Shown: positions 1 through 5,058, counted from the first letter of the stretch. The stretch: 5,578 nt of DNA from Candidatus Methylomirabilota bacterium (GCA_016209725.1 JACQVO010000208.1:1-5578); one strand, 5' to 3'. Notes: a model not told the origin generated them from the sequence alone. Numbers and translations: made by a program.

Positions 1-496
1 AGAGAAGCCCTTTTTCCTAGCTGTCATTTTCGGAAGAAGGGGACGATATTGTGGGAGTCTATCCTCGTGCGTCTTCTTCGTGGGAGATATACTACGTTGG
101 TTCCGAATGCAACTTATTGTGAGGCGTTGACGGGCAGAGGGGGGCGATGGGGACCCGAGCAGCGACTGATAAGCCCACTCGGCTGCCGCGGTGGGGGGAG
201 GAGCATCGGAGCATCTCCCGGAAAGCCGGGCAGGACTCGGAGATCCGCCCGACTGTTCGCAGCAGCGCATTGCCCTTTGCAACCGTGGCCTGGATGTTCA
301 ACGTCGAAATGAGGAGTCGGATACATGCGTGGAAGCCAGCCCTTCCGTCATAAGTTGCTTTCAGCACCTACGTCCCCATCTCACGTGAGCGCTGAGGCTT
401 CGGCGGAGGGTTGAAAAAGCTCGACGTGGAGATCCGCAGGCTGACCGGCGACCGCCGTCGGTCCTCGCCCGAGGCGGTGAACAGGACGGAAATCAA
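1..496. other. Intergenic or non-coding stretch, no supported gene
   Basis: I see no convincing gene on either strand. The open frames here have translations rich in Arg, Gly, Ser and Pro with no recognisable domain, as expected for chance frames in GC-rich DNA. One frame is open from base 1 and has a TTG at 49 after a purine-rich stretch, but its product resembles nothing I know. Small structures are present: a perfect 8-bp tandem duplication of GGAGCATC (200-215), a 5-bp stem CCCGG/CCGGG (217-230) and a short inverted repeat GACCG/CGGTC (450-463). I looked for a HicA toxin gene downstream of the HicB-like gene (minus strand, below 497) and found none. Confidence 0.5.
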
Positions 497-706
497 CTAC
501 GCAAACACCAGGCGTCCCCTGGGCGCAGGGATCGGGCTGCCCAGTTCCTTGGCGGTTTCGATCCACTCTTTGATGATTACTTCAACATTGGCAAGGGCCT
601 CCTGGTAGGTTCCCCCATCCGCCGCACATCCCGGCAGCTCCGGAACCTCGGCGACGAACGCTTGGTCTTCATCGCTCCAGTAGAGTATGACCTCATACTT
701 AATCAT
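497..706 (-). CDS. HicB-like antitoxin-fold protein, apparently orphan
   Basis: This encodes a 69-residue protein of the short HicB family (UPF0150-like, partial RNase H fold). In complete systems HicB binds and neutralises the mRNA-cleaving toxin HicA. The family signature is clear: an N-terminal MIKYEVILYW strand, DEDQAFVAEVPELPGC (residues 12-27), then GTYQEALANVEVIIKEWIE (32-50) and a Pro-rich tail ending in RGRLVFA. It has only the partial RNase H-like domain. The C-terminal helix-turn-helix or ribbon-helix-helix found in longer HicB proteins is absent, so autorepression by this protein alone is unlikely. The start is set by the conserved MIKYEV N-terminus. A weak SD-like TAAGG lies very close to it, and a G-run lies about 8 bases upstream. 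It is 108 bases downstream of the Uma2-family gene on the same strand. No HicA-like frame flanks it on either side, so it may be an orphan or the survivor of a decayed pair. Confidence 0.85.
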   Translation of the reverse strand: MIKYEVILYWSDEDQAFVAEVPELPGCAADGGTYQEALANVEVIIKEWIETAKELGSPIPAPRGRLVFA

Positions 707-727
707 CTGCCTTACCCCCGAGTCTGT

Positions 728-755
728 AAGATATGGTGGGTGGGGATGCTGTCCG
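728..755 (-). promoter_or_regulatory. Weak candidate promoter for the HicB-like gene
   Basis: Reading the minus strand, CGGACA (755-750) and TATCTT (733-728) are separated by 16 bases and lie just upstream of the HicB-like start. Both boxes are imperfect, each matching the sigma-70 consensus at 4 of 6 positions. Transcription could instead come through from the Uma2 promoter, since the 108-base gap holds no convincing terminator. Confidence 0.2.
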
Positions 756-814
756 GGCGTCTGCGCTGGCGGGGGAGACTTTGAATCCCTTCGCCCACAG
801 GAAAGCGATGCCAG

Positions 815-1354
815 TTACCGCCAGAGCGTGGGGCCAGAGATGTGCAAGCCGGGAAAGTCCGGGTGGGAAACGGTCGCTTCGGCGCCACCAGTGACCACAA
901 GCTGGTATGCGCCTCCAGCCAGGCGGTAGCATTCCATCTGTTGTGAAACGGGATCGACAAGCCAATAGTGCGGGACACCCAGTGCGGCGTACCGCTGGGC
1001 CTTCGTGGTGCGGTCGTACTGTGCCGTGGCCGGAGAAAGCACCTCAACGACGATCAGCGGCGCACCTTCGATCCCCCGATCGGAAACTTGGGCGGAACTG
1101 GCGGCGACCACAATGTCGGGCTGCACAACGTCATTATCGGTCAGGATGACATCGACAGGCGAGACCAGGACTTCTCTGGGAGGACGGAAGTGATCTTCGA
1201 GAGCCCGGAGCAGACGCTGAACGAGCCGTTGGTGCAAGGGACTGGGCGCTGGCGCCACATGCACCTGCCCGGCGATCAGTTCATACCGCTTGCCGTTGGG
1301 CGGAATCGCGCAATAGTCCGCGTAATCGAGTTTGGTCTTCAATCCGGTCTGCAT
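815..1354 (-). CDS. Uma2 family (DUF820) PD-(D/E)XK nuclease-fold protein
   Basis: This encodes a 179-residue protein with the usual length and motif order of the Uma2 family, which has a restriction-endonuclease-like fold and no settled cellular role. Visible motifs are RYELIAGQVHV (residues 23-33, with E25), SPLHQRLVQRL (38-48), QPDIVV (78-83, with D80), PLIVVEVLSPAT (99-110, with E104) and TTKAQRYAALGVPHYWLVDP (116-135, with K118). E25, D80, E104 and K118 are the expected acidic and lysine residues of a PD-(D/E)XK site, so the active site looks intact. Start choice: ATG at 1354 is preceded by AGAGGG (1365-1360) five bases upstream, and a good promoter lies just beyond. The gene ends 108 bases before the HicB-like gene and is divergent from the aminotransferase gene. 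Uma2 genes often occur as many scattered paralogues in one genome. A transposon-related role has been suggested for the family but is not shown here. Confidence 0.9.
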   Translation of the reverse strand: MQTGLKTKLDYADYCAIPPNGKRYELIAGQVHVAPAPSPLHQRLVQRLLRALEDHFRPPREVLVSPVDVILTDNDVVQPDIVVAASSAQVSDRGIEGAPLIVVEVLSPATAQYDRTTKAQRYAALGVPHYWLVDPVSQQMECYRLAGGAYQLVVTGGAEATVSHPDFPGLHISGPTLWR

Positions 1355-1372
1355 AGTTGCCCTCTTGCGGCG

Positions 1373-1400
1373 AGTATACTCAAGGCCCAGTCGGTGTCAA
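1373..1400 (-). promoter_or_regulatory. Sigma-70-like promoter of the Uma2 gene
   Basis: On the minus strand there is a perfect -35 box TTGACA (1400-1395), a 16-base spacer and a -10 box TATACT (1378-1373). The -10 box is embedded in the palindrome AGTATACT (1373-1380). The predicted transcription start, about 7 bases past the -10, falls near 1366, immediately before the SD AGAGGG (1365-1360). The leader would therefore be only about a dozen bases long. This is the best promoter match in the window. Confidence 0.6.
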
Positions 1401-1679
1401 TCACGGAATCATTGGCAGTCCCCTGCCGGTATGTCGGGATCAGGCCGTCTTCTTGACCTATCGGCGGGTCTCGCCGTTTCGCGGGAGCGCCAAAGCGGGC
1501 CTGCACGGCGGCCGGATTTCCCGCTCGCTGGGCCTTGTCTGGGGGCGGCTTTGCTTGGCCACGGAAATGCGTCCCACGCATCGCGGCGGGGCCCGAGGAA
1601 GTCGGGATACCCATCTCTCCTGTTCCCCGGCCTGCCGTCAAGCCAGAGCGACAAACTCTCGAATGAACCGCGATGGCGC

Positions 1680-1709
1680 TTGACCCCGCGAGTGGGGTTG
1701 GACTAGCAT
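1680..1709 (+). promoter_or_regulatory. Candidate promoter for the aminotransferase gene
   Basis: TTGACC (1680-1685, 5 of 6 to the -35 consensus) and TAGCAT (1704-1709, 4 of 6 to the -10 consensus) are 18 bases apart and about 80 bases before the ATG. A 5-bp inverted repeat, ACCCC (1683-1687) and GGGGT (1694-1698), overlaps the -35 and spacer. It could be a small operator or chance in GC-rich DNA. Confidence 0.35.
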
Positions 1710-1789
1710 GATTTGGGAAACGCCCTCTGGTCACGAATCGGACGCACCCACACACCGGCGGTCGGCAGAGCAATAGGAGGAGAACGACG

Positions 1790-3163
1790 ATGGCCACGCT
1801 GGCAGAGCTGACGCCTCGGGCGCAGGAGATCCTGGGGCGCGAACAGAAAGCATACGAGATCGCCAATCCCAAGTCGCGGGAGGCGTTCCAGCGCTCCTCC
1901 CAAGTCCTGCCGGGCGGGGTCACTCGACAGCTCTGCTATTTCCCGCCATTCCCATGCTACGCGGACTACGGCGAGGGGTGCTGGTTCGTTGACATTGACG
2001 GCAACCGGCGCCTGGACCTGTTCAACAATGCCACCTCCCTGATCCTGGGGCATCGGCCGCCGGCCGTGATGAAGGCCGTGCGGGAGCAGTTGAGCCGGGG
2101 CACCGCCTTCCAGACGAACACCGGCCTGGAAACACGCCTGGCGGAGAGGCTGGTCGAGCGGGTCCCCTCCGTGGAACAGATCCGCTTCACCAACAGCGGG
2201 AGCGAGGGGACGCTCATGGCCGTTCGGGCCGCCCGCGCCTTCACCGGCCGGCCCAAGATCGCCAAGATGGAAGGAGGCTACCACGGCTCCCACGACGCGG
2301 TGGAGATCAGCGTGCGCCCGCCCCTGGATCCCGCCGTGGCGGGACCGGCGGAGGCGCCGACGGCCGTGCCGGGGTCGGCCGGAATCCCGCCTGGAGTGGT
2401 GGGGGACGTCGTCCCGCTGCCGTTCAACAATCTGGAGTCGGCACGGGCAGTCCTGGATCGCCAGGCGTCCCAGATCGCCGGGATCATCGTGGAGCCGATC
2501 TTGGGTAGCGTGGGGTTCATCCCGGCCGAGCGGGAGTTCCTCCTGGGGCTCCGAGCCGAGGCGGCCCGCCGGGGGATGGTCTTCATCCTGGACGAGGTCC
2601 AGAGCTTCCGTCTGAGCCGGGGCGGTGCCCAGGCCCTCTTCGGCCTTCGGCCGGACCTCACGACTTTCGGCAAGATCATCGGCGGCGGGTTCCCGGTGGG
2701 GGCTTTCGGTGGACGGCGGGACATCATGGCCCTCTTCGACTCTTCTTCGGGCCGGGCCAGGATCCCCCACGCCGGGACATTCAACGGGAATCCCATCACC
2801 ATGGCGGCCGGGATGGCCACGCTGGAGCAATTAACGGAATCCGCTTTCGCCTGGCTCAACGGCACGGGCGATCGCCTGCGCCTGCGCCTGCGGGAACTCG
2901 GAGAGCGCTCCGGGGTCCCGATGCAGGTCACCGGCATCGGCTCTATGTTCAAGATCCACTTCAGCGCCTCGCCCGTGCGTGATTACCGCTCGGCACAGCA
3001 GGCGAGCCACACGATCCACGAGGCGTTGTTTTTCTTCGGCCTGAACCGCGGGCTGTACCTGTCGAGCGGCGGGCGCTGTTGTTTGTCCACGGCCATGGGC
3101 GATGCCGAGGTGGACACGTACCTGGCCGCGGTGGAGGAGTTCCTGGTGGCCCTGGCGCGATAG
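1790..3163 (+). CDS. Class III PLP aminotransferase, glutamate-1-semialdehyde 2,1-aminomutase-like
   Basis: This encodes a 457-residue cytosolic PLP enzyme of fold type I, aminotransferase class III. Motifs in order: substrate-side region GCWFVDIDGNRRLDLFNN (63-80), cofactor phosphate-binding NSGSEG (135-140), YHGSHD (164-169), the pyridine-nitrogen aspartate D268 in ILDEVQ (266-271), the Schiff-base lysine K295 in TFGKIIGGGFPVGAFGG (292-308), and GTFNGNP (329-335). All key PLP residues are present. The overall pattern is closest to GSA aminomutases (HemL, usually about 430 residues). However, it is longer, and it sits beside a sugar importer rather than haem genes, so a catabolic or amino-sugar-type substrate is at least as likely as haem synthesis. 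The start is supported by AGGAGG (1775-1780) nine bases before the ATG. A (CGCCTG)3 tract encodes Arg-Leu repeats at residues 362-367. The stop codon lies in the loop of a small hairpin. Confidence 0.9.
   Translation: MATLAELTPRAQEILGREQKAYEIANPKSREAFQRSSQVLPGGVTRQLCYFPPFPCYADYGEGCWFVDIDGNRRLDLFNNATSLILGHRPPAVMKAVREQLSRGTAFQTNTGLETRLAERLVERVPSVEQIRFTNSGSEGTLMAVRAARAFTGRPKIAKMEGGYHGSHDAVEISVRPPLDPAVAGPAEAPTAVPGSAGIPPGVVGDVVPLPFNNLESARAVLDRQASQIAGIIVEPILGSVGFIPAEREFLLGLRAEAARRGMVFILDEVQSFRLSRGGAQALFGLRPDLTTFGKIIGGGFPVGAFGGRRDIMALFDSSSGRARIPHAGTFNGNPITMAAGMATLEQLTESAFAWLNGTGDRLRLRLRELGERSGVPMQVTGIGSMFKIHFSASPVRDYRSAQQASHTIHEALFFFGLNRGLYLSSGGRCCLSTAMGDAEVDTYLAAVEEFLVALAR
2873..2890 (+). repeat. 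In-frame hexanucleotide tandem repeat (CGCCTG)3
   Basis: Three exact tandem copies of CGCCTG inside the aminotransferase gene encode Arg-Leu-Arg-Leu-Arg-Leu in a predicted surface helix. A change in copy number would add or remove two residues without shifting the frame. Confidence 0.8.
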
Positions 3164-3170
3164 GCGCCAG
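3152..3170 (+). repeat. Hairpin enclosing the aminotransferase stop codon
   Basis: CTGGCGC (3152-3158) pairs perfectly with GCGCCAG (3164-3170). The 5-base loop GATAG contains the TAG stop (3161-3163). No U-tract follows, so this is not a standard intrinsic terminator. It might protect the 3' end of the message or slow termination. Confidence 0.6.
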
Positions 3171-3180
3171 AATGTCAAAC

Positions 3181-3203
3181 TGAAAACCGACAATTGAAAA
3201 CCG
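3181..3203 (+). repeat. Short degenerate direct repeat TGAAAACCG
   Basis: TGAAAACCG occurs at 3181-3189 and 3195-3203 with a 14-base period, in an AT-richer patch just after the aminotransferase gene. The sequence AACCGAC (3185-3191) also has an inverted partner GTCGGTT (3229-3235). No function is evident. Confidence 0.5.
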
Positions 3204-3277
3204 GCCATATGAATTACGAGGGCAAATCGTCGGTTGTCGCTTGTCCGTTTTGCATTGGGGATGCTGCGAGATTTCCC

Positions 3278-3309
3278 TTGACACGCCAGGCCGAAAAGGG
3301 CTCAACTTA
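3278..3309 (+). promoter_or_regulatory. Weak candidate promoter upstream of the importer genes
   Basis: A perfect -35-like TTGACA is present at 3278-3283, but the -10 region 17 to 20 bases downstream (CTCAACTTA, 3301-3309) matches TATAAT poorly. If used, it would give a leader of about 360 bases for the binding-protein gene, including the inserted element. Read-through from the aminotransferase gene is the alternative. Confidence 0.25.
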
Positions 3310-3329
3310 CTGGAAAGAGCCCTGTCCCC

Positions 3330-3407
3330 GAAAGGAGGGATTCCGGTCAGGGGGACGAAGACCGCGAGCCACGATCGTGTTTCGACCATCCTGCTGAAAG
3401 GAGGGAT
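3330..3407 (+). repeat. 12-base direct repeat of an SD-like sequence
   Basis: GAAAGGAGGGAT occurs at 3330-3341 and again at 3396-3407, 66 bases apart. A third, shorter match, AGGAGGGATC, lies at 3659-3668 and is the SD used by the binding-protein gene. The first copy has no start codon at a useful distance. It lies in the loop between GTCCCC and GGGGAC. Confidence 0.75.
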
Positions 3408-3408
3408 C
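3400..3408 (+). repeat. Left copy of 9-bp target-site duplication
   Basis: GGAGGGATC directly precedes the first base of the inverted-repeat element. The identical 9-mer follows the element at 3660-3668. Counting the A before each copy, the match is 10 bases, so the boundary is uncertain by one base. Confidence 0.6.
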
Positions 3409-3436
3409 TGGTTTTTGCGCTGGCGCACAAAAACCA
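3409..3436 (+). repeat. Left terminal hairpin of the element
   Basis: TGGTTTTTG (3409-3417) pairs with CAAAAACCA (3428-3436), with a further short GC pairing inside (CGCTGGCGCA between the arms). It is an imperfect counterpart of the right-hand hairpin at 3629-3659 and shares its outer 12 bases. Confidence 0.7.
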
Positions 3437-3450
3437 AAACTGAAAGGCAT

Positions 3451-3521
3451 CAGGGAACCCCTGTGGCATTGGCTGGGAGCAAGCAACGACCATCCCAGGA
3501 GGAGGGAACCCCCCAGGGGTT
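3451..3521 (+). repeat. Pair of small GC hairpins sharing GGGAACCCC
   Basis: Inside the element, CAGGG/CCCTG (3451-3455 and 3459-3463) and AACCCC/GGGGTT (3507-3512 and 3516-3521) form two small stem-loops. The 9-mer GGGAACCCC occurs at both places (3453-3461 and 3504-3512). CGACCATCC at 3487-3495 also repeats a 9-mer seen before the element at 3383-3391. Confidence 0.5.
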
Positions 3522-3530
3522 ACGCACGAC

Positions 3531-3575
3531 GGAATCCGACCCGGATCGCAGGAGTCACTCTCCATCCCGGATTCC
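3531..3575 (+). repeat. Nested inverted repeat inside the element
   Basis: GGAATCCG (3531-3538) pairs with CGGATTCC (3568-3575). Inside it, GGAT (3543-3546) pairs with ATCC (3564-3567) and GGAG (3551-3554) with CTCC (3560-3563). The 3' side is continuous and the 5' side has two 4-base bulges, giving an extended 16-bp stem with a 5-base loop. Confidence 0.6.
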
Positions 3576-3628
3576 CTTGATGAGACTGGTCGGAAGCCCC
3601 GTGCAAGAAATTCTTGGCCCCACAAGTT

Positions 3629-3659
3629 TGGTTTTTGCGCGCCCAGCGCGCAAAAACCA
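3629..3659 (+). repeat. Perfect 14-bp right terminal hairpin abutting the SD
   Basis: TGGTTTTTGCGCGC (3629-3642), loop CCA (3643-3645) and GCGCGCAAAAACCA (3646-3659) form a perfect stem. The last paired base, A3659, is also the first base of the AGGAGG Shine-Dalgarno of the binding-protein gene. A-residues rather than a U-tract follow the GC core on either strand, so it is not an intrinsic terminator. Formed in mRNA, it would stand immediately upstream of the ribosome landing site and could modulate initiation or block 5' exonucleases. Confidence 0.8.
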
Positions 3660-3664
3660 GGAGG
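3659..3664 (+). promoter_or_regulatory. Shine-Dalgarno of the solute-binding protein gene
   Basis: AGGAGG lies nine bases before the ATG at 3674. It sits within the right copy of the 9-bp duplication and directly after the hairpin. It decides the start at 3674 over the in-frame ATG at 3614, which has no SD and would begin inside the inserted element. Confidence 0.85.
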
Positions 3665-3668
3665 GATC
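3660..3668 (+). repeat. Right copy of 9-bp target-site duplication
   Basis: GGAGGGATC is identical to 3400-3408 and directly follows the last base of the element. It carries most of the SD of the downstream gene, so duplication at insertion would have preserved the ribosome-binding site. Confidence 0.6.
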
Positions 3669-3673
3669 GTCCC

Positions 3674-4969
3674 ATGAGAGGCGGAAAGGTGCTCGCGACA
3701 GCCCTGGCGCTCCTGCTCCTGCTCCCAGCCGTGGTGCTGGCCGGCGCAGCCAAACCGACCATCACCCTGTGGTATCCGGCAGGAGACATCACGGCCGGGG
3801 CGGCCCACTTTGCCGACAAGACCCTGTTTACCGAGTTCGAAGCCAAGAACAACGTCAAGGTCGAGGCGGTGGCGCTGGATTACGACACCATGCAGCAGAA
3901 GATCTTTGCCGCCGCCGCCGGCAAGAACATCGCCGACATCCTGTTCGTTGACGACTCCTGGATGCCCGGATTCCTCAAGGAGGAAATGCTGGAGCCGGTG
4001 GCGGATGCCAAGGCCAAGGCGTGGCTGGAGGCGGTATCGCCCGAGATCCGCGAGCTGTCCGACTTCGGGAAAGGCCGGATGTGGGGCTATGTGCAGTACG
4101 GCATCGACGTCTACGGCCTGACCTGGAACAAGGAGCACTTCAAGGAAGCGGGCCTGGATCCCGAGAAGCCGCCCAAGACCTGGGCCGAGTTCCGGGAGTA
4201 CGCGAAGAAGCTGGTGAAGCGCGACGCCCAGGGGAACATCACCCGAGTGGGCTACGCCATCCGGCACGTGGGGCATCCGCACGGGGTGGTCCACAAGCAC
4301 TTCTGGGCCATCTACGGGGCGGGTGCGGCGCTGCTGGATGACCACCGCGCCCTGCGGGGCGGGAAGACCCTCATCAATACGCCGGGCGGGAAGGCCGCCC
4401 TGCAACTCGTCCTGGACATGCTGGACGTGGACAAGTCCACCAGCCTCAACTTCCCGGACCCACGGGCCGCCTTCCTGAAGGGCATCGCCTCGATGCAGAT
4501 CAGCGAGACGGTAAGCATCCGGGCCCGCCAGCCCAAGGAGGCCCCCGAGCTCAAGTGGGGCATGGCCTTGCCGCCGGTGCCCAAGGAGGGGGACAAGTCT
4601 GTGACCAACCTGGGCGGGTGGCTCTACGTCGTGCCCAAGCTGGCCAAGAACAAGGCCAAGGCGTGGCAGCTCATCGAGTGGATCAACAGCCCCGAGAAGG
4701 ACTACGAGCTGTGCAAGAAGTACAACGCCTCGCCGCGCTACAAGGTCAACTGGGATAAGGACCCGTTCAAGTCCGACCCGTACAACCAGGGCCTGAAGCA
4801 GCTCTATCCCTACGGAAGGAAGCTGCCCATCAATCTCGGCTTCAATGGCGTGATGGATGCCATGGGTGGTGCGATTCAGAAGGTCTGGCATCACGAGGCA
4901 ACAGTTGACGCCGCCCTGGCCGAGGCGGAGCGGCTGGCCAGCAAGGCCATCGCCGACGCCGCCAAGTAG
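3674..4969 (+). CDS. Periplasmic solute-binding protein of a sugar-type ABC importer
   Basis: This encodes a 431-residue extracellular solute-binding protein (family 1, MalE/UgpB-like), which captures a sugar or related solute in the periplasm and delivers it to the membrane permeases. Residues 1-25 form a typical Sec signal peptide: positive MRGGK, a Leu/Ala/Val core, and an Ala-Gly-Ala cleavage site near 25. There is no lipobox cysteine, so the protein should be soluble in the periplasm. The mature chain starts with the family's first strand, KPTITLWYPAGD (27-38). It also has YGIDVYGLTWNKEHFKEAGLD (142-162), the conserved PKTWAEFREYAKKL (167-180), GGWLYVVPK (314-322) and KAKAWQLIEWINSPE (327-341). 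The ligand cannot be assigned. The start at 3674 is supported by AGGAGG and by the signal peptide beginning there. A 20-residue N-terminal extension from 3614 is rejected because it is encoded by the inserted element. The permease gene follows after 89 bases. Confidence 0.9.
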   Translation: MRGGKVLATALALLLLLPAVVLAGAAKPTITLWYPAGDITAGAAHFADKTLFTEFEAKNNVKVEAVALDYDTMQQKIFAAAAGKNIADILFVDDSWMPGFLKEEMLEPVADAKAKAWLEAVSPEIRELSDFGKGRMWGYVQYGIDVYGLTWNKEHFKEAGLDPEKPPKTWAEFREYAKKLVKRDAQGNITRVGYAIRHVGHPHGVVHKHFWAIYGAGAALLDDHRALRGGKTLINTPGGKAALQLVLDMLDVDKSTSLNFPDPRAAFLKGIASMQISETVSIRARQPKEAPELKWGMALPPVPKEGDKSVTNLGGWLYVVPKLAKNKAKAWQLIEWINSPEKDYELCKKYNASPRYKVNWDKDPFKSDPYNQGLKQLYPYGRKLPINLGFNGVMDAMGGAIQKVWHHEATVDAALAEAERLASKAIADAAK

Positions 4970-4992
4970 CTTGGAGACTCGCCGCTCGGCTG

Positions 4993-5022
4993 CTGCCCCA
5001 CGGGGGGAACCCCGTGGGGCAG
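4993..5022 (+). terminator. Strong intercistronic hairpin between binding protein and permease
   Basis: CTGCCCCACGGGG (4993-5005) pairs perfectly with CCCCGTGGGGCAG (5010-5022) through a GGAA loop, a GNRA-type tetraloop. It is followed by TTTCATT, so the U-tract is short. In ABC importer operons such hairpins commonly stabilise the upstream message or attenuate transcription partway, keeping binding protein in excess over permease. The weak U-tract argues for a partial terminator or stabiliser rather than a full stop. Confidence 0.7.
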
Positions 5023-5058
5023 TTTCATTGTGACCGGACCCGGAAGGATGGAAACGGC

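Larger units (their letters stand above)
1355..1789. other. Divergent intergenic region, 435 bases
   Basis: This spacer separates the leftward Uma2 gene from the rightward aminotransferase gene. It holds the Uma2 promoter at its left end and a candidate aminotransferase promoter near 1680-1709. Several frames cross it on both strands, but their translations are low-complexity Arg/Gly/Pro/Ser strings with no domain, so I call no gene. No tRNA, CRISPR or clear terminator is visible. A short inverted repeat ACCCC/GGGGT (1683-1687 and 1694-1698) lies within the candidate promoter. Confidence 0.5.
3164..3408 (+). other. Structured original leader upstream of the inserted element
   Basis: There is no supported gene here. 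The stretch holds consecutive potential RNA stems: AGGGCTC (3297-3303) with GAGCCCT (3317-3323), then GTCCCC (3324-3329) with GGGGAC (3351-3356). The second loop exposes an SD-like AAAGGAGG. A perfect 10-bp palindrome CACGATCGTG lies at 3370-3379. The series ends in another strong SD, AAAGGAGG (3397-3404), which would have served the binding-protein gene before the element inserted. I compared it from memory with common riboswitch consensus motifs (cyclic-di-GMP, glycine, guanidine, cobalamin) and found no match. Confidence 0.45.
3409..3659. mobile_element. MITE-like non-autonomous insertion element, 251 bp
   Basis: The element begins TGGTTTTTGCGC and ends GCGCAAAAACCA, a perfect 12-bp outer terminal inverted repeat. 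Allowing small gaps, similarity continues inward through TGG, CGC, CAAAAACCAAA and CTG/CTTG, giving termini of about 34 bases (3409-3442) and 37 bases (3623-3659). Each terminus is also palindromic within itself. The identical 9-mer GGAGGGATC abuts both ends, as expected of a target-site duplication. IS4-type and several other families produce duplications of about this size. The interior codes for no recognisable transposase and contains more inverted repeats. This fits a MITE, mobilised in trans by an unknown transposase. Because each end is self-palindromic, the terminal inverted match is partly automatic, so the flanking direct repeat is the stronger evidence. The alternative is two REP-like palindromes flanking ordinary leader sequence. 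Confidence 0.6.

Noticed and set aside
200..215. 8-bp tandem duplication GGAGCATC
   Set aside because: It is a single short duplication in non-coding DNA with no associated structure or gene, so it may well be chance.
411..608. A 65-codon plus-strand frame overlapping the HicB-like gene
   Set aside because: It begins at a TTG without a convincing SD and runs antisense through a well-supported gene. Its first 30 residues look mildly protein-like but match no family I know.
1703..2830. A 375-codon minus-strand open frame antisense to the aminotransferase gene
   Set aside because: It is a shadow of a GC-rich coding gene. The product is Arg/His/Gly/Pro-rich without a domain, while the plus-strand protein has all family motifs.
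3164..3408. A known riboswitch in the leader
   Set aside because: The stems and SD-like loops are suggestive, but I could not match the conserved cores of riboswitch classes I remember, so I describe only structure.
3400..3668. Intrinsic terminators at the two TGGTTTTTGCGC hairpins
   Set aside because: The GC core is followed by an A-run on both strands, not a U-run, so neither hairpin fits a rho-independent terminator.
3614..3673. In-frame upstream ATG that would extend the binding protein by 20 residues
   Set aside because: It has no SD, the extension lies in the inserted element, and it would bury the signal peptide. ATG 3674 has a perfect SD and a canonical signal peptide.
3241..3951. 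A 236-codon open frame on the plus strand spanning the leader, the element and the start of the binding-protein gene
   Set aside because: It crosses the element and overlaps the binding-protein gene out of frame. The product is a low-complexity Arg/Pro/Gly string after the first third, and no domain is recognisable. A TTG at 3415 sits 10 bases after the left SD copy, but nothing else supports translation.
3347..4894. A 515-codon minus-strand open frame antisense to the binding-protein gene
   Set aside because: It is a shadow frame. The plus strand encodes a complete, clearly recognisable solute-binding protein, and the antisense product matches no family I know.
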